Assembly: GCA_036567205.1 (NCBI GenBank)
Contig: DATCVA010000125.1
Location: 1-30,649, forward strand
From: DATCVA01 sp036567205
Lineage (GTDB): Bacteria; Pseudomonadota; Gammaproteobacteria; Burkholderiales; Burkholderiaceae_B
Length of the DNA: 30,649 bases
Direction: 5' to 3'
A program made the translations under genes and the position numbers. Numbering within the stretch: the first letter of the stretch is position 1; each line of letters begins with the position of its first letter. Positions 15,818 to 24,471 of the stretch are shown here, piece after piece. The notes under the pieces were generated by a model. It was not told the DNA's origin. It was given only the letters and a program-made list of their open reading frames with translations, and searched no databases.

Positions 15818-16621
15818 GTGGCTTACAATTCTATGGTTAAAGAAAGTTCATTCAAAATTGACACGCTAAACACCACGGCGACAACGGGAATACGCCAGAT
15901 AAAGTTCCTGTCTACTCGACAAAACCGTCGAATTCCTGGTCTGCTGTGGCTGCCGCAATTGCCTATACGTTCAGGCTTTCCACTGGTTCTTGTCCAACAC
16001 GGTGGCTCCGGCCACAAGGCCGATGACTCAACGCAGGAACTCGTTGCCGAACTAACAAGCCATGGATTTGCGGTAGCAGCCATCGATGGACCGATACATG
16101 GCGAGCGCCGTCACCACCCATTACCCAAGGCGGAAAGGCTACAAGCGTTCCTGGACTACTGGGGAACCAATCCGCACCTGGAGGATTTCGTACAGGACTG
16201 GCTCTGTGTCATTGAAAGCCTCGTCACCCATCCAGAAATCGCCCCTTGCCGTTTGGGCTGGTACGGCGTTTCAATGGGAACGGCATACGGTCTTCCAGTC
16301 GTCGCCAGAAGTCCGCATATAAAAACGGCGGTACTTGGAAAGTGGTCAGCTGACTACATCAATAGCAAGCATCTTTTAGCAGAGGCGCCAGCTGTGTCAT
16401 GCAACACTCTATTTGTGCAGCACTGGGATGACGAAATCTTCGATCGCAACGGAACGCTCGCAATCTTCGATGCGATTGGGACCACGCAAAAACAACTGCA
16501 TGTTTACACTGGAGGCCACTTTGGTCGCAGCGCCGTCGAGCTTGAGGCGTGTATCGCGCACTTCTCCCGATGCTTGAAGCCCTTGGCCACCCTTGAGACG
16601 ACGCTTATGACCAGCGACTAG
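15818..16621 (+). CDS. Dienelactone-hydrolase-like alpha/beta hydrolase
   Basis: A 267-residue alpha/beta hydrolase of the prolyl-oligopeptidase/dienelactone hydrolase type. It shows the oxyanion motif QHGGSGHK (60-67), the DGPIHGERR segment (90-98), nucleophile S152 in GVSMG, acid D204 or D205 and His234 in GGHFG. It begins two bases after the Bug stop if the GTG at 15818 is used; an in-frame ATG at 15833 is the alternative, and neither has a strong ribosome-binding site. It likely cleaves an ester, lactone or amide of the solute brought in by the Bug system. The exact substrate is unknown. Confidence 0.82.
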   Translation: MAYNSMVKESSFKIDTLNTTATTGIRQIKFLSTRQNRRIPGLLWLPQLPIRSGFPLVLVQHGGSGHKADDSTQELVAELTSHGFAVAAIDGPIHGERRHHPLPKAERLQAFLDYWGTNPHLEDFVQDWLCVIESLVTHPEIAPCRLGWYGVSMGTAYGLPVVARSPHIKTAVLGKWSADYINSKHLLAEAPAVSCNTLFVQHWDDEIFDRNGTLAIFDAIGTTQKQLHVYTGGHFGRSAVELEACIAHFSRCLKPLATLETTLMTSD

Positions 16622-16878
16622 CCTTCATATAAACTGGGACCAGGCCTGGCAACGGCAAGTTGAGTACCTGATCAAGCTTTTACTATCATTAAGCTTGTCT
16701 TTGTAGGCGTAACACCCGCCGGCGTCGTGTTCGCGAATGCCAAAAGATGGGCTATGCTTCTGTTCCATGACATAAGCCGAGCGATTTCATCATTGCGGAA
16801 TTTGACTGAATAAAGTCATCCTCTTCGCACCTGCCAGAAACCGCCCACTATGCCATTTTCCCCGCCTCGCCCAGCACC
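16622..16878. other. Gap with no recognisable gene
   Basis: These 257 bases between the convergent hydrolase and lipoprotein genes hold no credible frame. CCAGGCCTGG is a 10-bp palindrome, and AAGCTT occurs twice 17 bases apart; neither forms a convincing terminator. Confidence 0.5.
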
Positions 16879-17364
16879 TCAGCTCTTCTCGGGCATTGCG
16901 GAAGAATGGTGACTTGTGATCAACCACTGTTTCCCGTCCCATTTGTAGGTGTATGTGTAGCGAGCCTTGACTTGAGCACCGGTAGTGCCAAAGGTGAATG
17001 TATACAGGCCTGCGTCAACCGCAGTATTGCAGCCAATGTCTATTGTTCTTGAATCGATCGTTCCTGTTGGCTTGTTTTCCAGGAAGTGATGGAAGTAATC
17101 CTCCTTCTCTGCTTCGGTTAATCGCAGTTTGTTCGACACGGTGGGAAGAAGGACGGAGCGCGGGGCGTAATTGGCGACAACTTTGTGTGGGTCGTCGGTT
17201 TGCAATGAGCGATTCCATCGGTCAAACAAGGCCGAGATTTCTTGCTCATTAGTGGCCTTGCAAACCTCCGTGCGTGTTGACGCGGGCTCGGGCTCTAATG
17301 AGACAGAGCTGCAGCCGACAAGAACGAAGGTTAGGGTTGCTGACAAAACAGAAAGCTTCCTCAT
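16879..17364 (-). CDS. SgcJ/EcaC-family (NTF2/SnoaL-like) lipoprotein
   Basis: A 161-residue protein with an N-terminal lipoprotein signal (MRKLSVLSATLTFVLVGCSS, lipobox Cys at residue 18) and one NTF2-like domain of the SgcJ/EcaC or CaMKII-association type. Family marks are LFDRWNRSLQTDDPHKVVANYA and the terminal HHSSAMPE. The frame extends 36 codons upstream, but the ATG at 17364 has AGGAT seven bases before it and begins the signal peptide, so it is the start. Members are called oxidoreductases in databases, but no reaction is established. It is anchored to the inner or outer membrane facing the periplasm. A fragment of a second copy of this gene's start lies at 25202-25259. Confidence 0.85.
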   Translation of the reverse strand: MRKLSVLSATLTFVLVGCSSVSLEPEPASTRTEVCKATNEQEISALFDRWNRSLQTDDPHKVVANYAPRSVLLPTVSNKLRLTEAEKEDYFHHFLENKPTGTIDSRTIDIGCNTAVDAGLYTFTFGTTGAQVKARYTYTYKWDGKQWLITSHHSSAMPEKS

Positions 17365-17653
17365 TTGCAATCCTTTAGCGGTAATCGAAAGACGATAAGG
17401 AACGTAAACAAATACGTCTGGACAAGAAGAGAAAACCGGGTATATGAAGTTTTGTATGTAGCTTACTCCCAATCTTATATAAAGACGGCGAATAAAAGGA
17501 ATGATAAAGAAAGGGCGAACTCTCCGGCTATATCAGGCGATTTGACCAGACTCTTCTGTGTCACACTTTCCGTAAGCACGCTGCCTTTCGGGCGACTTCT
17601 GATCGGCAAGCTACATCTAACTTTTAAATGCCGATAAAAAGCGCCGCCATCGT
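17365..17653. other. Divergent promoter region of two lipoprotein genes
   Basis: These 289 bases lie between the two divergent lipoprotein genes. The stretch is AT-rich and probably carries both promoters, but no matched -35/-10 pair or dyad stood out. No gene is seen. Confidence 0.4.
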
Positions 17654-18616
17654 ATGAACAGAATCTCCTTCGCTATTGCCAGCCCCAGACTTCATCAACC
17701 ATGGATCAAGGCACGCCTTTGCCGCATTCTGCTCGCGGGGCTCATACCCTTGCTGGGCGGTTGCTCAACCCTGATGCCAAATACAACTGCGCTACTAAAA
17801 CAATGGGGGCAAGGAGACTCCGACGATATCGGATTCGTAAGTCCGCAACAGGCTGGCAACCCTATCATGGCAATGGCTCGCGAACTCAAAGGACCCGTCA
17901 AGCGGATAACGATTTACACAGGATGCCCGACAGTCTGCGGGCCAGAGCACAAGAGACAAGAAATCGAACTTGACACTAAAAAGCGAGTGCTCGTCGACCG
18001 GCAAATTTCCATGGGTTCGATAGGCTCTACTAGTGAATATCTGTACGATCCAGACGCGTCCTACCCCAAGGCAGTCATCAGCAAATACAGGTCCTCTACA
18101 CCCACAAAAAGCATCTTAAAAAGGGATAAACATGAAAACCTGCTTGCCTACGGGGACGTCAAGCGTGTCATCACAAAGGACCGCGGCATGCATCGAGTCC
18201 ACCTTCCTCAAGCAGGAATCAGCCGCTTTTACAAGAACGGCTTGCTCATAGGAGAGTTCAACGAGAAGGCTGAGGGGCTTTCCTTTAACAGTAGTAACAC
18301 GGTTCAAACGATAAAGGCTGTTTCCGAGGAAACTTACTTCTACGAATTCCATCCTAATGGAGTGATTTCGAAAAAGACGGCGATCAAAAAATATGCAGGC
18401 TCCCCCTCGAAGGTCATCGAACGCTACTCAGATGAAGACCTGCTGATTTCCACCTGGACCTCAAGCTTTCATGATGTGAACAGGGGAAGCGAAGTGCGGT
18501 ATGACAACTATAAGTTCGATGAATATGGCAACTGGGTCAGCCGGGACTTCCACTGCCAAAGCAAGGGCGTGATGAAAAAGTGCAGCACTGGGCAGCGGGT
18601 GCTTGCCTATTACTGA
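17654..18616 (+). CDS. Predicted lipoprotein of unknown function
   Basis: A 320-residue protein that I cannot place in a named family. The basic N-terminus and hydrophobic stretch LLAGLIPLLGGCSTL end in a lipobox with Cys37, so it is probably an outer-membrane or periplasmic lipoprotein. The body contains recurring beta-strand-like segments of the kind ITxYT, FYKNGLLIGEFNEKAEG and FYEFHPNGVISKK that resemble MORN/YD-type repeats, and it ends with a DEYGNWVSR motif seen in many bacterial repeat lipoproteins. Cysteines at about 90, 94 and near the C-terminus may form disulfides. There is no good ribosome-binding site before the ATG at 17654. It is not clearly linked to the neighbouring catabolic operons. 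Confidence 0.7.
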   Translation: MNRISFAIASPRLHQPWIKARLCRILLAGLIPLLGGCSTLMPNTTALLKQWGQGDSDDIGFVSPQQAGNPIMAMARELKGPVKRITIYTGCPTVCGPEHKRQEIELDTKKRVLVDRQISMGSIGSTSEYLYDPDASYPKAVISKYRSSTPTKSILKRDKHENLLAYGDVKRVITKDRGMHRVHLPQAGISRFYKNGLLIGEFNEKAEGLSFNSSNTVQTIKAVSEETYFYEFHPNGVISKKTAIKKYAGSPSKVIERYSDEDLLISTWTSSFHDVNRGSEVRYDNYKFDEYGNWVSRDFHCQSKGVMKKCSTGQRVLAYY

Positions 18617-18621
18617 AAGGT

Positions 18622-18649
18622 CGTTGCAGCGTAAGCTTACGCTGCAACG
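18622..18649. terminator. 28-bp perfect palindrome, likely bidirectional terminator
   Basis: The two 14-bp halves (18622-18635, 18636-18649) are exact reverse complements centred on AGCT, so the RNA folds into a 12-bp stem with a 4-base loop. It begins 5 bases after the lipoprotein stop, and a T-rich segment (TCTATTGTTAT) follows. The next gene on the opposite strand ends at 18716, so it may stop transcripts from both sides. Confidence 0.7.
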
Positions 18650-18715
18650 GTCTATTGTTATGGAAGGCCGGCAAAACAATCGAGCCACTGTTCACGCCAT
18701 GATTAAAGCGCAATT

Positions 18716-21700
18716 TTAACGGCGGACCTCGGTAATACGCATATCAATCATAGGACTCTTCGTAGAAGCCTCTGCTAAAGCATTCGCTGGCATCTGGCTG
18801 GCGAAGGCACAAATGATAGGCTCCGCCATCGTTCCTTGACAAAGGCTAAGCCATTTTGCCATTGCCAAACTCATGTTTTTCTCTTTCACATGACCAAAGC
18901 CCCGAATATCATCCGGCACACTGGCTATCGCCACCGCTGTGCCAAGACCTTGTTTGTCGAGAGACCCGATTAAGGTTTGGATCACCTCGAAATACATTTC
19001 GATCAAGCCACGCTCAGTTCGTCTTTCGACAGTTCGTCCAAATGGATCAAACACGCTGCCACGAATTGCTTTGAGTCGTGCAAGAATCCGCATTGGCCCA
19101 AGAATCCAACTACCAAAGCTACGCTTTTTAAGGTTACCTGTAACGGGGTCGTGCTTGGAAATTAGAGGGGGAGCCATGTGAAAAGTTAATTTGGTATCGC
19201 CCTGAAATTGCAACTGCAATTTCTTATCAAAACGCCCGTCGGTGTACAGCCGTGCCACTTCGTACTCATCTTTATAAGCCATCAGCTTATAGGCGAAAGT
19301 GGCAACCGCACGTGTCAGCACATCAGACCCCGGGATCCCGCGGCTTTCTGCTGCTTGTACTTTCCGGACCAATTCCTCGTAACGGGCAGCATAGCGCACA
19401 TTCTGATAAGCCTTCAAATCTGACATACGGTGAATGATGAGTTCTTCAAGAGGAATATCTGCGCGATTATGGAATGTCACCGCTTTCGCTGGCGTAATCG
19501 CCCTGGTTGCCGCCTCCAGATCCAGTGCCGCGTACCTTCCCCAATCCAATGCACTTAGATTTGCTTTAACAGCAGTCCCATTGATTTCAATTGCGCGCTG
19601 CACAGCTTCAAGTGAGACGGGCAGCCAACCGCGCTGCAAGGCAAAACCAAGCATGATCATATTGGCGGCGATCGCATCACCAAACATCTTTGTTGCCATA
19701 CGCGTTGCTTGTAATGCGCTAACGCCATCCTCGCCGGCAGAAGCGTTTATTTGAGTTCTTAACTCTTTCTCATCGAACCGCGCACCGATTGAATCAAGTA
19801 CAAACCCCGCATTGGGAGCCAGATGCGTATTAAGCACTACGCACGTTTTACCGGGTGTCATCGTTGACAGCGCAGCCTTGCTCGCCGTAACCAGCATATC
19901 GCAACCAAGCACCAGGTCAGCGTTTGCCACCGCCACCCGTGGAGAATGCAGACCTGCGGCTTCAGGGCCAATGCGTACATGCGATAACACCGCACCATTT
20001 TTCTGTGCAATTCCTGTTTGATCGAGACAGGTCGCGCCTAATCCTTCAAGACGTGCAGCCATTGCCAGTATCGCGCCAATGGTTATTACTCCCGTTCCTC
20101 CGATACCTGTAATGACGGTTTCGTGAACGCGTTGCAAAGAAGCGACTTCGGGCATGGGAAGTTTTATTGCATTATCATCGTCATGATTAACTTTGCCGCC
20201 TCCTTTTCGAGGAGCGGCGCCTTTCAAGGTTACAAAGCTAGGACAAAAGCCGTCGACGCATTTTAAATCCTTATTACAGGCCGACTGGTTTATTTGCCGC
20301 TTGCGGCCAAGCTCGGTCTCGAGCGGTTCGATAGAAATGCAATTAGATTGCACCGAGCAGTCTCCGCAGCCCTCACATACCGCTTCATTGATGAAGGCAC
20401 GAACATCAGGGTCTGTCATGGTTCCACGCTTTCTGCGACGACGCTTCTCGGCAGCGCAAGTCTGATCGTACAGCAGTACTGTTACGCCCTCTGTATCACG
20501 CAGTTGAAGCTGCAGTTCTTCAAGCTGATCACGACCGTGCAAAGTGACACTCTGTGGAAATCCGCCATTCGGCGCCTTTACTTGCCGGTATTTCTGCGGC
20601 TCATCGGAAACCACTACGACCTTGGTCACGCCCTCGGCCAACAACTGGCTTACGATCTGCTGAGGCGTAAAGGAATCGGCGATTACCTGCCCTCCTGTCA
20701 TGGCAACCGCATCGTTGTATAAAAGCTTGTAGGTAATATGTGCATTAGCATAAACAGCCGCTCGTACAGCTAATATTCCAGAATGATGATAGGTGCCATC
20801 ACCCAGATTCGCGAAGACATGCTTCCTGCTGGAAAAGCCCATCGCACCAAGCCAACTGATGCCTTCACCACCCATTTGCGTGAAGGAGTCTGTCTCGCGG
20901 TCCATGAACAAGGTTAACCAATGGCACCCGATGCCTGCCAAAGCAATACTGCCATCTGGCAGCTTCGTGGAACTATTGTGCGGGCATCCAGAACAAAAAA
21001 ACGGCGTCCTTGTCGGTCCAGGCGGTTGTGCGACAAGCTCTATTTCTTTCGCCTTCAACAGCTGAAGCCGAGCCTCGGCTATAGCTTCACTTCCCAAAGC
21101 AGGAAACACCCTGGCCAATACCTGAGCCAGCATCCCAGGAGTGGTTTCGCCATGCTCTGGAATAAGGACGGCATCATTAGAATCATGTTTACCAATAACT
21201 CGAGGACTTTCCGTGCTGCCATAAAGAATGTTTTTAACTTGACCCTCGATCAGCCCACGCTTTTCTTCCACGACCAATACCGTTTCAAGTCCGCTGGCGA
21301 ACTCGCGGATCTGCGTCTCGTCAAGGGGGTAAATCATGCCCAGCTTTAAAAGCCGGATCCCCCTGCTCGCCATCTGGTCGGGATCGATACCCAGGTCATT
21401 GGCAGCCTGCATAAGATCGGACCAAGGCTTTCCGGCAGAGATAATGCCGACTGTGGCATCAGAGCTCGAGCCAAACAATTGATTAACGCCTGAGAATCGC
21501 GCGAACATCTTGGCCCGCGGCAATTTAGTTTCGTAGAGCCGCTTTTCCTGCTCTACGCGGTGATCAGGCAAACGGATATGAACGTCCGCACTACCCTCTT
21601 CCAACTCAGGCCAGGACATCGGAACCCGGTCAATCGTTACATCAACAATGGCAGAGCTTTCAGCAATATCAGTAACTGCTTTTAATCCGACCCAACATCC

Positions 21701-22306
21701 GCTGTACTTCGATAACTCAATGCCCATTACCCCAAAATCGAGCATTTCCTGAACATTTGCCGGGTACAGCAACGGCATGCCTACCGATACGAAATCGTAG
21801 TCGGAGCATCCCGTTACGGTACTCGATACGCCATTCGGATCGTCCCCCGCAATAGCCAGGACACCGCCATGCTGCGATGTCCCGGCATTATTGCCGTGTC
21901 GAAATACGTCGAGAGTACGATCAACGCCGGGCGATTTTCCATACCAAAGTCCGAATACGCCATCAAAATCCGACTCACCCAATAGCTTGACTTGCTGACT
22001 GCCCCACACTGCGGTCGCGGCCAGTTCTTCATTAACTCCCGCTTGAAAACGTATATCCCGTGACTCCAGATGCGACTTCGCACCCCATAATGCAACATCA
22101 TAGGTGCCCACCGGCGAGCCTCGATAACCCGAAATGTAGCCACCCAGCTTCATTCCCGAGATTTTGGCTCGTTCTTGCAAAGTAATAGGCAAACGAACCA
22201 GTACCTGCATACCGCTCATGAATGCCGGTCCGGAGTTCAAAACATACTTATCCTCCAACGTTACATCAGCAAGATTTTTGTGTTCGACAAGGGTATTCAT
22301 ATTCAT
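18716..22306 (-). CDS. Indolepyruvate ferredoxin oxidoreductase, fused form
   Basis: A 1196-residue fused 2-oxoacid:ferredoxin oxidoreductase converting aryl-pyruvates (indole-, phenyl- or 4-hydroxyphenylpyruvate) plus CoA to arylacetyl-CoA, CO2 and reduced carrier. Order: N-terminal alpha domain (about 20-420), ThDP-binding part with CSGCPHN (438-444) and GDGTYHHSG (502-510, N531), a ferredoxin-like segment with C644, C647, C650, C656 and C677, C683, C688, the gamma domain with TGIGGTGV (733-740) and DQTGIAQKNGAVLSH (762-776), and a C-terminal extension of the DUF6537 type. Fused proteins of this size are typical of aerobic proteobacteria. The ATG at 22306 has GAGG before it. It lies 57 bases after the Bug stop in the FAH-Bug-IOR operon. 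Confidence 0.93.
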   Translation of the reverse strand: MNMNTLVEHKNLADVTLEDKYVLNSGPAFMSGMQVLVRLPITLQERAKISGMKLGGYISGYRGSPVGTYDVALWGAKSHLESRDIRFQAGVNEELAATAVWGSQQVKLLGESDFDGVFGLWYGKSPGVDRTLDVFRHGNNAGTSQHGGVLAIAGDDPNGVSSTVTGCSDYDFVSVGMPLLYPANVQEMLDFGVMGIELSKYSGCWVGLKAVTDIAESSAIVDVTIDRVPMSWPELEEGSADVHIRLPDHRVEQEKRLYETKLPRAKMFARFSGVNQLFGSSSDATVGIISAGKPWSDLMQAANDLGIDPDQMASRGIRLLKLGMIYPLDETQIREFASGLETVLVVEEKRGLIEGQVKNILYGSTESPRVIGKHDSNDAVLIPEHGETTPGMLAQVLARVFPALGSEAIAEARLQLLKAKEIELVAQPPGPTRTPFFCSGCPHNSSTKLPDGSIALAGIGCHWLTLFMDRETDSFTQMGGEGISWLGAMGFSSRKHVFANLGDGTYHHSGILAVRAAVYANAHITYKLLYNDAVAMTGGQVIADSFTPQQIVSQLLAEGVTKVVVVSDEPQKYRQVKAPNGGFPQSVTLHGRDQLEELQLQLRDTEGVTVLLYDQTCAAEKRRRRKRGTMTDPDVRAFINEAVCEGCGDCSVQSNCISIEPLETELGRKRQINQSACNKDLKCVDGFCPSFVTLKGAAPRKGGGKVNHDDDNAIKLPMPEVASLQRVHETVITGIGGTGVITIGAILAMAARLEGLGATCLDQTGIAQKNGAVLSHVRIGPEAAGLHSPRVAVANADLVLGCDMLVTASKAALSTMTPGKTCVVLNTHLAPNAGFVLDSIGARFDEKELRTQINASAGEDGVSALQATRMATKMFGDAIAANMIMLGFALQRGWLPVSLEAVQRAIEINGTAVKANLSALDWGRYAALDLEAATRAITPAKAVTFHNRADIPLEELIIHRMSDLKAYQNVRYAARYEELVRKVQAAESRGIPGSDVLTRAVATFAYKLMAYKDEYEVARLYTDGRFDKKLQLQFQGDTKLTFHMAPPLISKHDPVTGNLKKRSFGSWILGPMRILARLKAIRGSVFDPFGRTVERRTERGLIEMYFEVIQTLIGSLDKQGLGTAVAIASVPDDIRGFGHVKEKNMSLAMAKWLSLCQGTMAEPIICAFASQMPANALAEASTKSPMIDMRITEVRR

Positions 22307-22363
22307 ACGGCGCCTCGGATTTGCTACGGTTCTATAGCCACGCCTATCGCGTGATAGATTGAT

Positions 22364-23353
22364 CTACTCAAGCTTCCCCAGGCGCCTGACTACTTCAGTC
22401 AGCTGAGCCTCATCCCGAGCCCAGAATCTCTTGAAATCCGGAGCATCCTGATACGCAAGAGTCCCCCCAACTTTTTGCAGGGATGTCTGAAACCCCTGAT
22501 CCGCCGCAGCAGTTTGAAACGCCGAGCGTAATTTTTTCATTACATCGGCCGGAACGTTGCTGGGGGCGAAAATACCGGTCCATGCCAGATACTCGAAATT
22601 CAGACCATAGGAGGAGGTAGTAAGAATGCTGGGAAATGCCGGTAGAGAATCTTTTCCTACTACGGCGAGCATCCGGAGATTGCCAGCCTGGACATGAGCT
22701 GAAATCGAGGACATGGGCAGCATGGTGAAATCAATCTGGCCCGCCAGCATTGCAGCCATAATAGGACCTCCCCCCCGATATGGAATATGATGCAGTTTGA
22801 TTTTTGCATCATGTGCGAACATTTCAATAGGGACATGTACTGTTCCGTAATTGCCGCTAGATGCGTAGGTGACCTTTTGCGGCTCGGCCTTCGCTTTGGC
22901 AATCAGATCGCCCAGCGTCTTGAATTCGCTATCCGATTTAACGACGAATACCATTGGATCAGCACTAATCCTTGCGATAGGATCTAACTGGTTAAGCAGA
23001 AAAACAGGTTTCTGATTATTAACCAAGGCCTGCTCAGGCAATGTGGAAATACTAGAAAGCGTGAACAATATCGTATAGCCATCCGCCTCGGATTTGGCAA
23101 CATGTGCCGCGCCAATGGCGCCGCCCGCACCGCCACGATTTACTACTATTACAGAACTCTTCAGGGCGCGCTCAAGAGCCGGGGCAATCAATCGGCCGAT
23201 ACTATCGGAGAACCCACCGGAAGGAAAAGGAATTACCATCGTCACAGGCCGGCTTGGATATAGTTCCTCGGCATACAAGGATGGCGCGAACAGACCTAGT
23301 GCACCCACCAGTGCTATAAGCATTTGTCGATAAAACAATTTCATCTTCAGCAT
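22364..23353 (-). CDS. Bug/TctC-type periplasmic solute-binding receptor (second in window)
   Basis: A 329-residue Bug-family receptor. The signal peptide (about 1-28, ending LYAEELYPSRP) is followed by MVIPFPSGGFSDSIGRL, VVNRGGAGGAIGAAHVAKSEADGYTILF and a DFTMLPMSS segment in the ligand lobe. The start at 23353 has GGAGG five to six bases upstream; the frame runs 13 codons further but without a ribosome-binding site. It is co-directional with the FAH-type gene (35 bases upstream) and the oxidoreductase gene (57 bases downstream), so its ligand is probably an aromatic or aryl-carboxylic acid fed into that pathway. No transporter membrane subunits are adjacent. Confidence 0.92.
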   Translation of the reverse strand: MLKMKLFYRQMLIALVGALGLFAPSLYAEELYPSRPVTMVIPFPSGGFSDSIGRLIAPALERALKSSVIVVNRGGAGGAIGAAHVAKSEADGYTILFTLSSISTLPEQALVNNQKPVFLLNQLDPIARISADPMVFVVKSDSEFKTLGDLIAKAKAEPQKVTYASSGNYGTVHVPIEMFAHDAKIKLHHIPYRGGGPIMAAMLAGQIDFTMLPMSSISAHVQAGNLRMLAVVGKDSLPAFPSILTTSSYGLNFEYLAWTGIFAPSNVPADVMKKLRSAFQTAAADQGFQTSLQKVGGTLAYQDAPDFKRFWARDEAQLTEVVRRLGKLE

Positions 23354-23388
23354 GTCACCCTCCAAATTTTTTATATGCACTAAAAGTC

Positions 23389-24351
23389 TCAAGCAACTGT
23401 AGCAACTGTGTTGCTCAAGACTCCAATTTTTTCGATTTCAGCGTCGAATATGTCACCATCAGACAAATATCCTTTTGCCGGGACAATCCCGTTACCACCA
23501 GTCCACTTCCCGCCTAGCGACGTATCGCAAGACCATGCCGTCCCACCGGGAGTTCCGGTTATTAATACAATCCCAGGCTTTAAAGTCATGCTCAGCGAAA
23601 AGAAATGAACGAGCTGGGCAACGCTAAATATCATATTGGACGTATTGCTCGATTGCCTTAACTCGCCATTAACACGGGTTTCAAGGGCAAGTGACTGGGG
23701 ATCACCAATTTCATCGCTCGTAACGATGCACGGCCCTAAAGGTGCGCTGCAATCAAATACCTTACCCCGCCCAACTTCATACCAAACGCTGCCGTCCGCA
23801 CGAAAGCGAACCTGAAGGTCCCTTGCTGTAAGGTCATTAATGATGGTGTAACCAAACACGTGGTCAAGTGCGTTCTCAAGCGGTATATTGCGTCCAGGTT
23901 TCCCGATGACTACAGCCAGCTCGGTTTCCCCATCGAGCTTTTTTGTTAGTCCTTCACTGTGCAGTATTTGTTCATTGGGGCCAATAACGCAATCGGAAGT
24001 TTTAATAAAAAACTCGGGCTCTTTACCGCTGACCTCGGTATTTGCCTTCTCTAAGTTATGGTCGTGATAATTGCTGCCACTGCAAAGGATAGTGGTAGGC
24101 GAAATCGGTGCTGCCAAACGTAACTCTTCAATTTTTAGAGTCCGGCCTCCCGGTACGCCAAGGCCTTCACGCGCCAAAGCCAAGGCATGCGCCTCGCCGC
24201 GAATAAACGCAGTTGTATCCGACAAAAATGTTGCCTCGGCAGAAGACACCTCGCGAACAGACTGCAACGTTTCAAGCGGATTAATGGTACGAGACCCGTC
24301 GCTTATTGCAAGCTTAAGCGCCTCGCCTTCGTAATATCGATATAACCTCAT
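23389..24351 (-). CDS. Fumarylacetoacetate hydrolase-family protein
   Basis: A 320-residue member of the FAH family, which cleaves C-C bonds of acylpyruvate-type or related 2-oxo compounds or hydrates/decarboxylates them in aromatic catabolism. The metal ligands E142, E144 (DGETELAVVIG) and D173 (INDLTARD) are present, with a SGSNYHDH segment (91-98) supplying the catalytic His and GTPGG at 266-270. A Trp/Gly-rich stretch after it (residues 271-292) is longer than in the simplest family members. The ATG at 24351, with GGGAG seven bases upstream, is chosen over an upstream frame extension of 47 codons that would cross the operator. It heads the FAH-Bug-IOR operon, divergent from the GntR regulator. 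Confidence 0.9.
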   Translation of the reverse strand: MRLYRYYEGEALKLAISDGSRTINPLETLQSVREVSSAEATFLSDTTAFIRGEAHALALAREGLGVPGGRTLKIEELRLAAPISPTTILCSGSNYHDHNLEKANTEVSGKEPEFFIKTSDCVIGPNEQILHSEGLTKKLDGETELAVVIGKPGRNIPLENALDHVFGYTIINDLTARDLQVRFRADGSVWYEVGRGKVFDCSAPLGPCIVTSDEIGDPQSLALETRVNGELRQSSNTSNMIFSVAQLVHFFSLSMTLKPGIVLITGTPGGTAWSCDTSLGGKWTGGNGIVPAKGYLSDGDIFDAEIEKIGVLSNTVATVA

Positions 24352-24410
24352 TACTGGGCTCCCATGGATAAATAGGATTTGATGGTGGCCCACAAGAAAA
24401 ACTCCGTCAA

Positions 24411-24456
24411 ATTGGTTCGAACACCCTTGTGTATAATCAAACCGGTTCAAACCAAT
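24411..24456. promoter_or_regulatory. GntR/FadR-type operator pair with embedded -10 box
   Basis: ATTGGTTCGAAC (24411-24422) and GTTCAAACCAAT (24445-24456) form an inverted repeat with one mismatch across 22 bases. Between them, TATAAT at 24432-24437 is a consensus -10 for the plus strand, so the start point would fall near 24444 and both arms would flank it. TCAAACC also repeats with a 10-bp period (24437, 24447). The site sits in the 120-bp gap between the divergent FAH and GntR genes, as expected for autoregulation and control of the operon. Confidence 0.6.
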
Positions 24457-24471
24457 CTGATAAATTCTAAA

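Noticed and set aside
20294..21349. Two 142-codon plus-strand frames opposite the indolepyruvate oxidoreductase gene
   Set aside because: Both are antisense to a full-length gene with intact motifs, and neither has a domain or start signal.
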